A DNA stretch of 64,000 nucleotides from Aequorivita sinensis (GCF_006346335.1 NZ_VDMC01000009.1:1-64000), one strand, 5' to 3'; shown: positions 53,212-63,616, numbered from the stretch's first letter. The notes: generated by a model from the letters alone, not told the origin. Numbers and translations are program-made.

Positions 53212-54738
53212 CTATACACCCAGTTTCTTTACAAATTCCTCCCATTCCGCAAACTTTTCTTCTCCCATCACCTTTTCCATTTTAACCTGCCCACCTTTCT
53301 TTTTATTCTTGGCACTCCAATCTTGAAAAACCTCTAAACTTACTGTAGATACTTTTACCCCTTTTAAAGCTTTCGATCTAGCTACAGCATAATTTTTATT
53401 TGCTTCTTTTAAAGCATTATCTAAGGCTTCAGCTAATTTTTCATCGCTAATTTCAGTATCTGTACCCAAATACCAATGATGATAAAACTCTTCATCTATC
53501 TTAACAGCAGCAAGTGTAAATTCAGGAATTTTTATGTCGAATTTCTCTTCCAGTTCACGCAGGGCAACCTCCATTTTATTTACAGATAGTTGTGACCCCA
53601 CCACATTTAAAAAGAATTTGGTGCGACCTGTAATCTTAATTTCAGCTTTTTCTACATCTGTAAAAGCGATGGTATCACCAATTAAATAACGCCAAGCGCC
53701 AGAAACCGTACTTATTATTAAAACATAATCTGTATCAACCTCAACCTCTTCAAGTGTTAATGCAGGAGCATCTTGAGACAGTGACCCATCATCATTGATA
53801 TAATCTGGGTTAAACGGAACAAATTCAAAATAAATACCATTATCGGTAACTAATTTCATTGAGGTTGTTTCGGGTCTATTCTGAAAAGCTAAAAACCCTT
53901 CTGAAGCTAAATAAGTATCAATAATTATAATAGGATGCGCCAGTAGCTGATTAAAACTCTTTTCATAAGGCTGAAAAGCAACACCTCCAGAGGTATATGC
54001 TTGTAGGTTTGGCCATATTTCATGTATGTTTTTTGCACCGTGATATTCTATCACTTTTTTCATCATAAGTTCCATCCAAGAAGGAATTCCGCTCAATGCC
54101 CCTATATCCCATTCCCGTGCACGTTTAGCTATTGTTTCCACCTTTTCGTCCCAATCTTCCATCTGTGCGATTTCTTCGCCAGGCTTGTAGTATCCGCGAA
54201 ACCAAAATGGAATATTACTAGCGCTAATCCCGCTAATTTCACCTTCTAAAAACTGGTCTTGTTCTTCTAGGTTAGTACTACTACCCAACATCATTATTTC
54301 CTTTTCAAAGAAATCTGATTGTACATCAAAATTTGCTAAAGCACCCACTTGTTTAATCCCTGCATTGCGAATAGCTTCAACCATTTCATCAGTTACAGGA
54401 ATTTTTTTTGATGTTTTTCCAGTAGTTCCACTACTTCTAGCAAAATATGTAGGTACACCCGGCCAAGTAATATCTTCTAGCCCCTCTTGTGTTTTTACCC
54501 ACCACTTCTCTTCCATTTGGTGATAGTCGAAATAAGGAACTTTTTTAGAAAATTCCTTCTGTATATCCTCAGCCTCTAAAATTTTAGAAAAGCCATAGTA
54601 TTTTCCGAAAGCCGTATCCTTAGCCTTTTCAAGTAAATTTTTTAAAACTTCTTTTTGAGATTCTACTTGGGATTTTTCAGAAACTATCGCATCGCGCAAG
54701 TCGATAGCAGTCTTGATTATTGAACCTAATATTGCCAT
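53212..54738 (-). CDS. GH3 family acyl-adenylating enzyme homologue
   Basis: A 508-residue protein of the GH3 family, named for plant enzymes that conjugate amino acids to hormones by acyl adenylation. Visible signatures: YFARSSGTTGKTSKKIPVT (adenylate-forming motif), YTSGGVAFQPYEKSF, IISTVSGAWRYLIGDTIAFTD, and a C-terminal domain ending GGQVKMEKVMGEEKFAEW. The bacterial substrate is unknown. It is a lone gene with 100 bases to the divergent rluF gene. Confidence 0.93.
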   Translation of the reverse strand: MAILGSIIKTAIDLRDAIVSEKSQVESQKEVLKNLLEKAKDTAFGKYYGFSKILEAEDIQKEFSKKVPYFDYHQMEEKWWVKTQEGLEDITWPGVPTYFARSSGTTGKTSKKIPVTDEMVEAIRNAGIKQVGALANFDVQSDFFEKEIMMLGSSTNLEEQDQFLEGEISGISASNIPFWFRGYYKPGEEIAQMEDWDEKVETIAKRAREWDIGALSGIPSWMELMMKKVIEYHGAKNIHEIWPNLQAYTSGGVAFQPYEKSFNQLLAHPIIIIDTYLASEGFLAFQNRPETTSMKLVTDNGIYFEFVPFNPDYINDDGSLSQDAPALTLEEVEVDTDYVLIISTVSGAWRYLIGDTIAFTDVEKAEIKITGRTKFFLNVVGSQLSVNKMEVALRELEEKFDIKIPEFTLAAVKIDEEFYHHWYLGTDTEISDEKLAEALDNALKEANKNYAVARSKALKGVKVSTVSLEVFQDWSAKNKKKGGQVKMEKVMGEEKFAEWEEFVKKLGV

Positions 54739-54853
54739 ATTTTTAGTTTTTTATGAAACTACAATTTTTAAAAAATGTACATATAGAAATTAAATCAATT
54801 TTAACCTTTTTAATTTGCCCTTCAGTTATGGTATCTTTACAAAAAATCTATAA

Positions 54854-55759
54854 ATGCATCATCCAGATTCTGTAAGAATTAATAAAGCTATAAGCGATAG
54901 TGGCTTCTGCTCACGTCGTGAAGCCGACGCCTTAATCGAAAAAGGGCGCGTAACAATAAATGGCGTAAAAAGTACACTTGGCGATAGGGTTATGCCTAAT
55001 GATGAAGTACGTGTTGATGGGAAATTAATTAAGGAAAATGAGAATCTTGTTTATATAATGCTCAACAAACCTGTTGGAATTACTTGTACTACCGATACGC
55101 GTTATGAAGATAATGTAATAGATTTTGTGAAACATCCTGAACGAATTTTCCCAGTTGGAAGATTAGATAAACCTAGTGAAGGCTTACTTTTACTAACTAA
55201 TGAAGGAGATATTGTAAATAAAATTTTACGTGCAGGAAACAAACACGAAAAGGAATATATCGTAAAAGTGGACAGACCTGTTACAGATGAATTTATAAAA
55301 AGAATGGGGTCTGGAATTCCTATTCTTGATACTGTTACAAAGCGCTGTAAAGTTGAAAGAGTTAGCCGATTTGAATTCAAAATATTCTTAGTTCAAGGTT
55401 TGAACAGACAGATTCGCAGAATGTGTGAATACCTTGGTTATGAAGTTGTAGCGTTGCAACGAATAAGAATTATGAATTTGGAATTAGGCGACTTACCCAT
55501 TGGTGAATGGCGTGATCTAACTGAAGAAGAATTAAAAACTTTAAAAGATTCTGTAAAAGACAGCGATGGGCAGCCTAAACCGCATCCTAAAGCCGACTTT
55601 GATGAAAAAAGAGCCATAAGGCCCACAAGACGTCGTGAAATAGACAATAAGAAAAGTAAAACTCTTAGAAAAGATAAGCCACAAGCAAGAAAAGATCGCG
55701 GTGAAAAAAGAGGTGATTCTAATATTAAAAGTACAGGAGGAAGACGAAGAAGAGGTTAA
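54854..55759 (+). CDS. rluF: 23S rRNA pseudouridine synthase (RluF/RluB type)
   Basis: A 301-residue RsuA-family enzyme that isomerises uridine in rRNA. An S4 RNA-binding domain (about 8-55, [20 protein letters not shown]) precedes the catalytic domain with [20 protein letters not shown] (catalytic Asp105) and [20 protein letters not shown]. The pattern [10 protein letters not shown] and LNRQIRRM favour RluF (position 2604) over RluB, but the exact target is inferred. A basic, unstructured tail (about 240-301) is common in flavobacteria. Confidence 0.9.
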   Translation: MHHPDSVRINKAISDSGFCSRREADALIEKGRVTINGVKSTLGDRVMPNDEVRVDGKLIKENENLVYIMLNKPVGITCTTDTRYEDNVIDFVKHPERIFPVGRLDKPSEGLLLLTNEGDIVNKILRAGNKHEKEYIVKVDRPVTDEFIKRMGSGIPILDTVTKRCKVERVSRFEFKIFLVQGLNRQIRRMCEYLGYEVVALQRIRIMNLELGDLPIGEWRDLTEEELKTLKDSVKDSDGQPKPHPKADFDEKRAIRPTRRREIDNKKSKTLRKDKPQARKDRGEKRGDSNIKSTGGRRRRG

Positions 55760-55776
55760 CTAAAAAGCATAAAAAA

Positions 55777-55810
55777 ACCGCGTACCGATTGAGTAGCACG
55801 CGGTCATTTT
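55777..55810. terminator. Bidirectional terminator between rluF and hsp20
   Basis: ACCGCGT (55777-55783) pairs with ACGCGGT (55798-55804), between two converging genes, with A and T runs at the ends. Confidence 0.75.
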
Positions 55811-55836
55811 AACTAACTAACCAAATTAAATTTCAA

Positions 55837-56280
55837 TTATGAAATCTCAACCATTCTCTTTAAAACTTTCTTTTCTTCCATTTTAGGCAAAGTAACTTTT
55901 AATACTCCATCTTCATAGTTTGCCAAAATATCTTCAACTTTTACATTTTCAGGTAGTTTGAATGATTTTTCAAAACTTCCAAAATTGAATTCTCTTCTTT
56001 TATATTGAACTGCATTATCATTTTTCTGCTCTTGTTCTTGAGATTCCTTAACTTCCTTATAAGTAATCTTTAAGGTATCTTCCTCAACCTCAATACTGAA
56101 GTTTTCTTTGTGCAAACCTGGTGCAGCCAATTCGATTACAAAATTCGATAAATTTTCGATAATATTTACCGCTGGATTGCTAAAAGTTTCATAATTATTT
56201 AATCTATCCAGACGGTTTTCTAAGAATATATTATCTAATAAGTTAGGTAACCACATATTATTGTTATTAACTGTTTTCAT
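55837..56280 (-). CDS. Small heat shock protein (Hsp20/alpha-crystallin)
   Basis: A 147-residue chaperone that holds unfolded proteins. The alpha-crystallin domain (about 35-135) shows NPAVNIIENLSNFVIELAAP, FSIEVEEDTLKITYK, RREFNFGSFEKSFKLPENV, ANYEDGVLKVTLPK and a C-terminal basic tail. N-terminal region starts WLPNLLDNIF. Complete. A monocistronic heat-response gene is likely, but no heat operator was seen. Confidence 0.95.
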   Translation of the reverse strand: MKTVNNNNMWLPNLLDNIFLENRLDRLNNYETFSNPAVNIIENLSNFVIELAAPGLHKENFSIEVEEDTLKITYKEVKESQEQEQKNDNAVQYKRREFNFGSFEKSFKLPENVKVEDILANYEDGVLKVTLPKMEEKKVLKRMVEIS

Positions 56281-56411
56281 AGCGTTATATTGTTTTATTT
56301 TTTACTAATTTCAATTACAATTAGTCAATAACAATTCCATTTATAAAAACCAGACAATCTGACTTGTTTCAACTAAATCTAACTGTCTTTTTGTCATTTA
56401 AAAACATAATA

Positions 56412-57704
56412 ATGAAGTATTTCATTAATCGACTGTCAACTTTCTTTAATATGCTAGAGGGTAAAATAGCTTTCTACCCTAGTATTTTTGCCTTAGGAGG
56501 ATTTTTTTTAGCACTAAGCATGATATTTATTGAGCAACAAGGAGTTTCTCAAAAAGTGCTTAAAATATTTCCGATGTTGATGGTAGAGGATGGAGACACC
56601 GCTCTTAATGTTCTTAGCACTTGTATTGGCGGATTGATAGCCATGATGACTTTTAGTTTTTCAATGGTAATGCTTTTACTAAGCCAAGCATCTAGCAATT
56701 TCTCCCCTCGTCTACTTCCAGGTTTAATTTCGAACAAAACCCATCAAGTTATTTTGGGAGTCTTTTTGGCTTCTATTATATACTGTATTTTCACATTATT
56801 TTCCATAGACCCTAGCGAAGACAAATACACCTTGCCTGGAATATCAATTCTAATAGGCGTAATGTTTACCGTACTGTGTTTATTTTCATTTATATTTTTC
56901 ATTCACAATATTTCCCAAAGCATTCAGATAAATAATATTATGGACGGGATTTATAATAAAGCCACAAAGCGTCTAGAAGAAATTATTGAAAAGGAAGAAG
57001 CTTCTTCTAAAATGCTTCCGGAAATATTCCCTGATACTTCCGATTGGCACACCTACAGTTGTTCTAAAAGTGGATATTTCCAAAATATTTCAATCAAAAA
57101 TATGAATGCATTATGTTTAGAACACGATATCAGAATCTATATTACCATTCCCAAAGGGTTATTTGTATTGAAAAACAACTCCATGTTAAAGGTCAACAAA
57201 CCAATTGACGACAAATTAGTGGAAGAAATATTTTCGAACATAAACTTTGCTCGAGGAGAATACATTCAAGATAATTACACCCTTGCCTTTAAGCAAATTA
57301 CCGAAATTGCGGTAAAAGCTATGTCACCAGGAATCAACGACCCAGGAACCGCTATAAATGCCATAGACTACCTAACAGAGCTCTTTGCTCTTCGTTTAAG
57401 AAAAAATGATAGAGGTGTTATTATAATTGATGGAAAAATGAATTTAAAAATAGCGATAATTCATTTTGAAGAGCTATTGTACAATGTTATGGCTTCGCTA
57501 AGAGCTTATTGTAAGCACGACCCCATAGTTGTACAAAAATTAATAACCATGCTAACCTATTTAGACAAACAATCTATTAGAAATAAGGACTACAACATTG
57601 TTGTAAAAAATGAATTAAAAGCCTTGGTTGACGATATGGATTTTAGTTCTGAAAAAGATAGGAACAAGATGGTTTCGTTAGCTAACCTGGATTTAAAATC
57701 ATAA
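56412..57704 (+). CDS. DUF2254 family membrane protein
   Basis: From the ATG at 56412 the protein has 430 residues. Four membrane helices (about 22-42, 66-92, 115-135, 145-170) precede a cytoplasmic half. Family text includes FSFSMVMLLLSQASSNFSPRLL, ISQSIQINNIMDGIYNKAT, ITEIAVKAMSPGINDPGTAI and HFEELLYNVMASLRAYCK. Function is unknown. The frame stays open upstream to 56364, but the ATG at 56412 gives the family N-terminus. Confidence 0.88.
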   Translation: MKYFINRLSTFFNMLEGKIAFYPSIFALGGFFLALSMIFIEQQGVSQKVLKIFPMLMVEDGDTALNVLSTCIGGLIAMMTFSFSMVMLLLSQASSNFSPRLLPGLISNKTHQVILGVFLASIIYCIFTLFSIDPSEDKYTLPGISILIGVMFTVLCLFSFIFFIHNISQSIQINNIMDGIYNKATKRLEEIIEKEEASSKMLPEIFPDTSDWHTYSCSKSGYFQNISIKNMNALCLEHDIRIYITIPKGLFVLKNNSMLKVNKPIDDKLVEEIFSNINFARGEYIQDNYTLAFKQITEIAVKAMSPGINDPGTAINAIDYLTELFALRLRKNDRGVIIIDGKMNLKIAIIHFEELLYNVMASLRAYCKHDPIVVQKLITMLTYLDKQSIRNKDYNIVVKNELKALVDDMDFSSEKDRNKMVSLANLDLKS

Positions 57705-57706
57705 AA

Positions 57707-57738
57707 AAACCTCTCATCTGTTAAGATGAAAGGTTTTA
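57707..57738. terminator. Bidirectional terminator between the DUF2254 gene and sucC
   Basis: AAACCT and TCATCT (57707-57719) pair with AGATGA and AGGTTT (57724-57736) with one mismatched base in the stem. Confidence 0.85.
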
Positions 57739-57763
57739 TATAACTAAAGATTAGGCAAATAAA

Positions 57764-58954
57764 TTAAGACAATACTTCCTTAACTTTATCTGCAGCTTCT
57801 TGGAATTCAATAGCACTCTGAACATCTAAACCACTATTGTCTATTAATTCTTTTGCGATATCTGCGTTTGTCCCTTGTAGACGAACAATAATTGGCACAT
57901 TAATAGTTCCCATATTATTATAAGCATCAACAATACCTTGGGCTACACGGTCGCAACGAACGATACCACCAAATATATTTACTAAGATTGCTTTTACGTT
58001 AGGGTCTTTCAAAATTAATTTGAATGCTGCTTCAACGCGCTCTGCGTTTGCAGTACCTCCAACATCTAAGAAGTTAGCAGGCTCACCACCAGCTTGTTTA
58101 ATCAAGTCCATAGTAGCCATTGCAAGACCAGCACCGTTAACCATACATCCAACATTACCATCAAGATCTACGTAGTTAAGACCTTTTTCTTGAGCTTCAA
58201 CCTCTACTGGATTTTCTTCACGCTTATCGCGCATTTCCATATAATCTTTATGACGATACATTGCGTTATCATCAAGACTTACCTTAGCATCAACAGCAAT
58301 AATTTTATCATCACTAGTTTTTAAAACTGGGTTAATCTCAAATAGAGATGAATCTGATTCGTTATAAGCTCTATAGAGTGCAGAAACGAATTTTGTCATT
58401 TCTTTAAAAGCTTTTCCACTCAATCCCAAGTTAAAAGCAATTCTTCTTGCTTGGAATCCTAAAAGACCAACAGCAGGATCAATTTCTTCAGTAAAGATTA
58501 AATGTGGAGTTTCTTCGGCTACAGTTTCAATATCCATTCCACCTTCTGTAGAATACATAATCATGTTTCTACCTGTAGAACGATTTAAAAGAACGCTCAT
58601 ATAGTATTCTTCGGGCTCACTATCTCCAGGGTAATAAACATCTTCAGCAATTAAAACTTGGTGTACTTTTTTTCCTTCTGCAGAAGTTTGAGGAGTGATA
58701 AGGTTCATTCCTATTATACTTCCAGCAATTTCTTCAACCTCTTGAAGGTTTTTTGCAAGTTTTACTCCGCCACCTTTTCCACGGCCACCAGCATGAACCT
58801 GAGCTTTAATTACATGCCAGCTAGTTCCAGTGTCTTCGGTAAGTTTTTTTGCAGCTGCAACAGCTTCTGCTGGAGTAGTTGCTACGATTCCGCGTTGTAT
58901 TTCAACGCCAAAACTGTTTAGTATTTCTTTTCCTTGGTATTCGTGTAAGTTCAT
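57764..58954 (-). CDS. sucC: Succinyl-CoA synthetase beta subunit
   Basis: The nucleotide-binding subunit of the TCA-cycle enzyme that makes succinate and NTP from succinyl-CoA. The 396-residue protein starts MNLHEYQGKEILNSFGV and has the ATP-grasp stretch KAQVHAGGRGKGGGVKLAKN, the central SSLFEINPVL and the CoA-ligase C-terminal domain with NFLDVGGTANAERVEAAFK, ILVNIFGGIVRCDRVAQGI. sucD is not adjacent, as in other Bacteroidota. A TATTTTTG box lies upstream (59008-59015). Confidence 0.98.
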   Translation of the reverse strand: MNLHEYQGKEILNSFGVEIQRGIVATTPAEAVAAAKKLTEDTGTSWHVIKAQVHAGGRGKGGGVKLAKNLQEVEEIAGSIIGMNLITPQTSAEGKKVHQVLIAEDVYYPGDSEPEEYYMSVLLNRSTGRNMIMYSTEGGMDIETVAEETPHLIFTEEIDPAVGLLGFQARRIAFNLGLSGKAFKEMTKFVSALYRAYNESDSSLFEINPVLKTSDDKIIAVDAKVSLDDNAMYRHKDYMEMRDKREENPVEVEAQEKGLNYVDLDGNVGCMVNGAGLAMATMDLIKQAGGEPANFLDVGGTANAERVEAAFKLILKDPNVKAILVNIFGGIVRCDRVAQGIVDAYNNMGTINVPIIVRLQGTNADIAKELIDNSGLDVQSAIEFQEAADKVKEVLS

Positions 58955-59007
58955 AGTTGCGATTTTGTTCCTACTGCATTTTATCAGCAGGCTTGATTTA
59001 TGGTTTG

Positions 59008-59015
59008 CAAAAATA
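59008..59015 (-). promoter_or_regulatory. Predicted -7 box of sucC
   Basis: Minus strand TATTTTTG, 53 bases upstream of the start. Confidence 0.45.
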
Positions 59016-59260
59016 ACAAATGTAACAAGAATGCCCTAATGTTTTTTAAGGCTTTCCTTCTTGATGTAAAATTAAATTGAAAATTAATACTTTTCAAATA
59101 TTTAGCCTCAGTTACAAACTATCCATATATATAACATTTCAGAAAGCAATTTGTTGAAAAATAGACTCAAATAATGAAAGATAAATAATTATTACAATTG
59201 AAAAGTTTATAGTTTTTAAAAAAAATAGTTAAAAAACCCGCAAATTGTAATTAATAAATC

Positions 59261-59268
59261 TATATTTG
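59261..59268 (+). promoter_or_regulatory. Predicted -7 box of the cold-shock gene
   Basis: TATATTTG, 31 bases upstream of the ATG at 59300. The leader is therefore short, unlike the long regulatory leaders of E. coli cspA. Confidence 0.55.
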
Positions 59269-59299
59269 CATCTTATATTAATTATTTTATTTAAATACA

Positions 59300-59491
59300 A
59301 TGAACAAAGGAACAGTAAAATTCTTCAACGACACCAAAGGTTTCGGTTTTATCACTGAAGAAGGAAACAACAAAGAACATTTTGTACACGTTACAGGACT
59401 TATCGACGAGATTCGCGAAGGTGACGAAGTAGAATTTGATCTTCAAGAAGGAAGAAAAGGATTAAATGCGGTTAACGTAAAAGTACTATAA
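59300..59491 (+). CDS. Cold-shock domain protein
   Basis: A 63-residue OB-fold protein that binds single-stranded RNA and DNA and loosens RNA structure. RNP1 is KGFGFI (13-18) and RNP2 is HFVHV (27-31). The start MNKGTVKFFNDTKGFGFITE and end GLNAVNVKVL are standard. It has its own promoter and terminator. Confidence 0.97.
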   Translation: MNKGTVKFFNDTKGFGFITEEGNNKEHFVHVTGLIDEIREGDEVEFDLQEGRKGLNAVNVKVL

Positions 59492-59516
59492 TATACTTAT
59501 CACTTTTTAAGACAAT

Positions 59517-59544
59517 AAACCTCGCTTTTAGCGGGGTTTTTTTT
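59517..59544 (+). terminator. Terminator after the cold-shock gene
   Basis: AACCTCGCT pairs with AGCGGGGTT (one G-T pair), followed by a run of eight T. Confidence 0.85.
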
Positions 59545-59650
59545 GCTCAAAACTTTCCTAACTTGATTTAAAGTGAAATAAACATTACCAATTGCCAAAT
59601 AAATTTTTTTTTATTGTAATTTTAAGATTCCATTAAATTTCAATTACAAT

Positions 59651-62600
59651 ATGAAAAACACTACCCTATTTTTACTAGCACTGTGTTTGCTGACTTTTCA
59701 GCTCAATGCACAAGACACAAATCGAGAAGAAGAAAGGAGAGAGGCAAAAATTTTAAATGAGCCGTCCTCCATTTCTTTAGAAGAACTTATCAAACAAAAA
59801 AATGACACCTATGTAATCACTAAACAACACGTAAGTAGTATTAGCGGTGTTCATCACATCTATTTACGTCAAGCCATAAACGGAATAGAAGTTTACGGCA
59901 CAGAATCTAGCATTCACATTGACAAGAATGGAAAGGTTTTAGTAGCACACAATAAGTTTTTAGCAGATATTCAAGCTACCTTAAAAAGTAATGCTCAAGG
60001 AATTTCTGCAAAACAAGCAATTACTTCTGTAGCCAGACAAATGAACTACAAAATTGGCAATCTGCAAGAAGTAAAAAGCATCGGCGGTAAAAATAAGGCT
60101 GCAGTTTTTAATAAAGCAGATATTTCTTCAGAAGACATTCCTGTTAAACTGATGTATTATTACAGACAAGGGATAGGTACTCAATTAGTTTGGGAGCTTT
60201 CCGTATCTGAAACTACGTCATCAGACTGGTGGAATTTCCGCGTTGATGCTTCAACAGGAAATATTATTGATAAAGACAATTGGACTTTATACTGTAATAT
60301 ATTAGGGGATCACGAAGACCACATTCACGCTGCTGAAAACTCAGCGCCTTTTGTTGGACCGATGAATGAGCCTTATAATTACAACAATACAAATTCTTCA
60401 ACTACTACAATGGCTCCAGCAGCAAGCTATAGAGTATTTGCTATGCCTGTAGAAAGTCCAAATCACGGAACCCGTACCTTAGTTACAAACCCAGAAAACC
60501 TAACTGCATCCCCTTACGGATGGCATGACATTAGCGGTAATAATACTGCTGATTACACCAATTCTCGTGGTAATAACGTTGATGCATATGACGATGACAA
60601 TGCAAACAACCAGCCAGACAACAAATACGCATTTAGCCCGGGCGGTAATTTAATTTTTGATTTCCCATTAAATACCAACTACAGTAATAGTGACCAATCA
60701 GAGAACGCTGCAATTACAAACCTTTTTTATTGGAACAATATTATCCATGACGTAACTTATCAATATGGTTTTGATGAAGCTAGTGGAAATTTCCAACACA
60801 ATAATTATGGAAAAGGTGGAATAGGCAATGACCGCGTTAATGCAGAAGCCCAAGATGGATCGGGAACATGTAACGCAAACTTCGCGACTCCCCCAGACGG
60901 AAACAGACCTCGTATGCAAATGTATGTTTGTGATAACAGAGATGGGGATTTAGACAATATGGTAATTGTTCATGAATATGGTCATGGTATTTCTAATAGA
61001 TTAAGCACCTTAGGCGGACAAGAACAAATGGGTGAAGGATGGAGTGACTATTATGGATTAATGCTTACTATGCAAAGCGGAGATTCTGGACCTGACTCTA
61101 GAGGTGTTGGAACTTGGTTAATTGGTGAAGGTCCTAATGGCCCAGGAATTAGAACCCATCCTTACAGTACAAATTTTGCAATTAACCCTCACACTTACGA
61201 TGATATTAAATCAGAAGTTGCACCACACGGAGTAGGCTCTGTTTGGACCGCAATGCTTTGGGAAATGACATGGGAGCTAATTGCTGTACACGGATTCGAT
61301 ACAGATTTTTATAATGGAAGTGGTGGAAACAATATTTCTTTAGCCTTAGTAACAGAAGCGCTTAAACTACAACCAAGCAATCCTGGTTTTGTGGACGGTC
61401 GCGATGCTATTTTAGCAGCAGATATGGCATTATATGGTGGAGAAAACCAATGTGCAATTTGGGATGCGTTCGCCAGAAGAGGACTTGGTTATAGCGCTAT
61501 TCAGGGCTCATCAAGCAGTAAAACAGATGGAACTGAAGCATTTGATTTACCACCAAACTTTTCAAGCTTAAATGTAATAGATGAAGTATGTCTATCAGAC
61601 GGAGTTCAAACTGGTCTTTCAGGTGGTAACCCTGCAGGAGGAGTTTATAGTGGACCTGGAGTAACAGATGACGGAAACGGAACAACATTTACATTCGACC
61701 CAAGTGTTGGAGGTCCTGGATTGGTAACGGTGACTTATGCCGTAGATGATTTCTGTACTGGAGACCCAACTACAATTACAGATGAAATTAATGTAACAAA
61801 TGAACCTCCTGTAATTATTTGCATGGGATCAGGTGGAGTGCCAATGACAGGCTCAAAATCTAGCTCACCTGGTGTTGCAATCCCTGATGGTAATACAAGT
61901 GGGGTTACAGTAACAATGGATGTAACTGAAGATGTTACAATAACCGATTTAGATGTAGATTTAAACATAACACATAGTTGGGTAGGAGACTTAATTGTTA
62001 GTATAAAATCTCCAGCAGGTACCACAGCTGTAATTGTTGATAGACCAGGAAGAACAAATTCGGGGTACGGTTGCTCTGGAGATGATATTGTTGCTACCCT
62101 TGACGATGAAGCTGCTACCTCTGTAGAAAATGAATGTTCGAGTTCAACACCAACTATTAATGGAACTTTTAAACCAAACAATCCATTGTCAGTTTTTGAT
62201 GGTGAAAGCACTTTAGGAACATGGGAACTTAAAGTTTCGGATGTTGCAGGTGGTCTTACTGGTACACTAAACACTTGGGCAATAGATTACGATTATGAAA
62301 TAGACGCTCCTGTATTAGATGTTACACTTGACGGTACCGGAAATGCTACTATAAATGCAGAAGCATTATTATACGACGTTACTGTTGAATGTGGTAGTTA
62401 CACTGTACTTGCTGGAGACCCATTAGCTCCAACAGTAAGCTTTAGCTGTGCAGATGTTGGTCTAAATACGATTTTAGTTGAAGTAACAAATGACAGTGGA
62501 GCTAGCTCTACTTGTTCTGCTGTGGTTAATGTTATTGGTAACGGCGGTGGCGGTCCACTTCTTTGCCCAGGTGATATCACACAAGATAACGACCCAGGGG

Positions 62601-63559
62601 TTTGTGGCGCAGTTGTTACTTATACAGTAGACTCACCAGCAGGTTGTGGTGGTTCAGGAACTATTACACAAACTGCAGGTTTAGCAAGTGGAAGCACATT
62701 CCCTATAGGAACTACCGTTAACACTTTTGAATACGACGACGGAATCAATCCGATAGAAACTTGTTCTTTTTCTGTAACTATAAATGATACTGAAGCTCCT
62801 ACAGCAGTTTGTCAGAATATTTCTGTACAATTAGACGCTTCCGGAAATGCAACTATTACAGCTGCAGATGTTGACGGAGGCTCTAGTGATAATTGTGCTG
62901 TTGATACATTAAGTATTTCAACTAGCTCATTTACTTGCGCAGATATAGGTACAAATAATGTTACACTAACCGTAACAGATGCAAGCGGAAACACAAGTAC
63001 ATGTGTAGCCGTTGTAACAGTTACCGATGACCTTCCTCCTACTATTACGTGTCCTTCAAACCAAACAGTTGATACTGATCCTGGAAATGAATTTTACGTA
63101 TTGCCTGATTACTTTGGAACTGGAGAAGCAACAGCTGTAGATAATTGTACATCTCCTGTTACTATTACTTCTCAGAATCCTGCGGCAGGAACACAGCTTC
63201 CTGAAGGAGTTCACACAATCACGTTAACTGCTGAAGACGAGTATGGAAACGATGCTACCTGTACGTTTGAACTTACTGTTAATGAAGTTTTAGGTATTGG
63301 TGATAACAACTTAGATTCGGATAGTATACAAATGTATCCTAACCCGACTACGCACTCTATTACCTTAGGAAAATCAACAAGTCTTTCTCTTGAAAACTTG
63401 GAGATATTCGACTTAAGAGGAAGAGTAATTAAAACAATCGATCTTAGAAATATGCGAGCTGAAAAAGTTATCGATGTTTCTGAATTGGCCTCAGCGACAT
63501 ATTTTGTAATCATACAAGGTAAAGATGGTCAAGTAATAAAAAGACTTATTAAAGAATAA
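59651..63559 (+). CDS. Secreted M36 (fungalysin-like) metalloprotease with type IX sorting tail
   Basis: A 1302-residue exported protease. Signal peptide MKNTTLFLLALCLLTFQLNA; propeptide of the FTP kind to about 200; M36 catalytic domain with VIVHEYGHGISNRL (zinc ligands His441 and His445, catalytic Glu442) and GEGWSDYYG (Glu462). Next come a proprotein-convertase P-like domain (about 728-882, ITHSWVGDLIVSIKSPAGTT), two HYR-like domains (about 971-1048 and 1132-1212) with a segment between them, and a type IX secretion tail (about 1225-1302, MYPNPTTHSITL, FVIIQGKDGQVIKRLIK). It is exported across the outer membrane and probably degrades proteins. No frameshift. Confidence 0.95.
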   Translation: MKNTTLFLLALCLLTFQLNAQDTNREEERREAKILNEPSSISLEELIKQKNDTYVITKQHVSSISGVHHIYLRQAINGIEVYGTESSIHIDKNGKVLVAHNKFLADIQATLKSNAQGISAKQAITSVARQMNYKIGNLQEVKSIGGKNKAAVFNKADISSEDIPVKLMYYYRQGIGTQLVWELSVSETTSSDWWNFRVDASTGNIIDKDNWTLYCNILGDHEDHIHAAENSAPFVGPMNEPYNYNNTNSSTTTMAPAASYRVFAMPVESPNHGTRTLVTNPENLTASPYGWHDISGNNTADYTNSRGNNVDAYDDDNANNQPDNKYAFSPGGNLIFDFPLNTNYSNSDQSENAAITNLFYWNNIIHDVTYQYGFDEASGNFQHNNYGKGGIGNDRVNAEAQDGSGTCNANFATPPDGNRPRMQMYVCDNRDGDLDNMVIVHEYGHGISNRLSTLGGQEQMGEGWSDYYGLMLTMQSGDSGPDSRGVGTWLIGEGPNGPGIRTHPYSTNFAINPHTYDDIKSEVAPHGVGSVWTAMLWEMTWELIAVHGFDTDFYNGSGGNNISLALVTEALKLQPSNPGFVDGRDAILAADMALYGGENQCAIWDAFARRGLGYSAIQGSSSSKTDGTEAFDLPPNFSSLNVIDEVCLSDGVQTGLSGGNPAGGVYSGPGVTDDGNGTTFTFDPSVGGPGLVTVTYAVDDFCTGDPTTITDEINVTNEPPVIICMGSGGVPMTGSKSSSPGVAIPDGNTSGVTVTMDVTEDVTITDLDVDLNITHSWVGDLIVSIKSPAGTTAVIVDRPGRTNSGYGCSGDDIVATLDDEAATSVENECSSSTPTINGTFKPNNPLSVFDGESTLGTWELKVSDVAGGLTGTLNTWAIDYDYEIDAPVLDVTLDGTGNATINAEALLYDVTVECGSYTVLAGDPLAPTVSFSCADVGLNTILVEVTNDSGASSTCSAVVNVIGNGGGGPLLCPGDITQDNDPGVCGAVVTYTVDSPAGCGGSGTITQTAGLASGSTFPIGTTVNTFEYDDGINPIETCSFSVTINDTEAPTAVCQNISVQLDASGNATITAADVDGGSSDNCAVDTLSISTSSFTCADIGTNNVTLTVTDASGNTSTCVAVVTVTDDLPPTITCPSNQTVDTDPGNEFYVLPDYFGTGEATAVDNCTSPVTITSQNPAAGTQLPEGVHTITLTAEDEYGNDATCTFELTVNEVLGIGDNNLDSDSIQMYPNPTTHSITLGKSTSLSLENLEIFDLRGRVIKTIDLRNMRAEKVIDVSELASATYFVIIQGKDGQVIKRLIKE

Positions 63560-63581
63560 GTCTATAATTAACCTAAAAACA

Positions 63582-63616
63582 AAACCCTTCCGAAATAAAT
63601 CGGAAGGGTTTTTGCT
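63582..63616. terminator. Bidirectional terminator after the M36 protease gene
   Basis: AAACCCTTCCGA (63582-63593) pairs perfectly with TCGGAAGGGTTT (63600-63611), followed by TT. Confidence 0.9.

Larger units (their letters stand above)
58955..59299. other. 345-bp AT-rich intergenic region with two divergent promoter boxes
   Basis: It separates the starts of sucC and the cold-shock gene. I see the -7 boxes of both genes and nothing else: no ORF, repeat or strong hairpin. Confidence 0.6.

Noticed and set aside
61735-62274. 179-codon ORF opposite the M36 protease
   Set aside because: Antisense to well-defined protease domains; Ser/Thr/Val/Pro text without motif.
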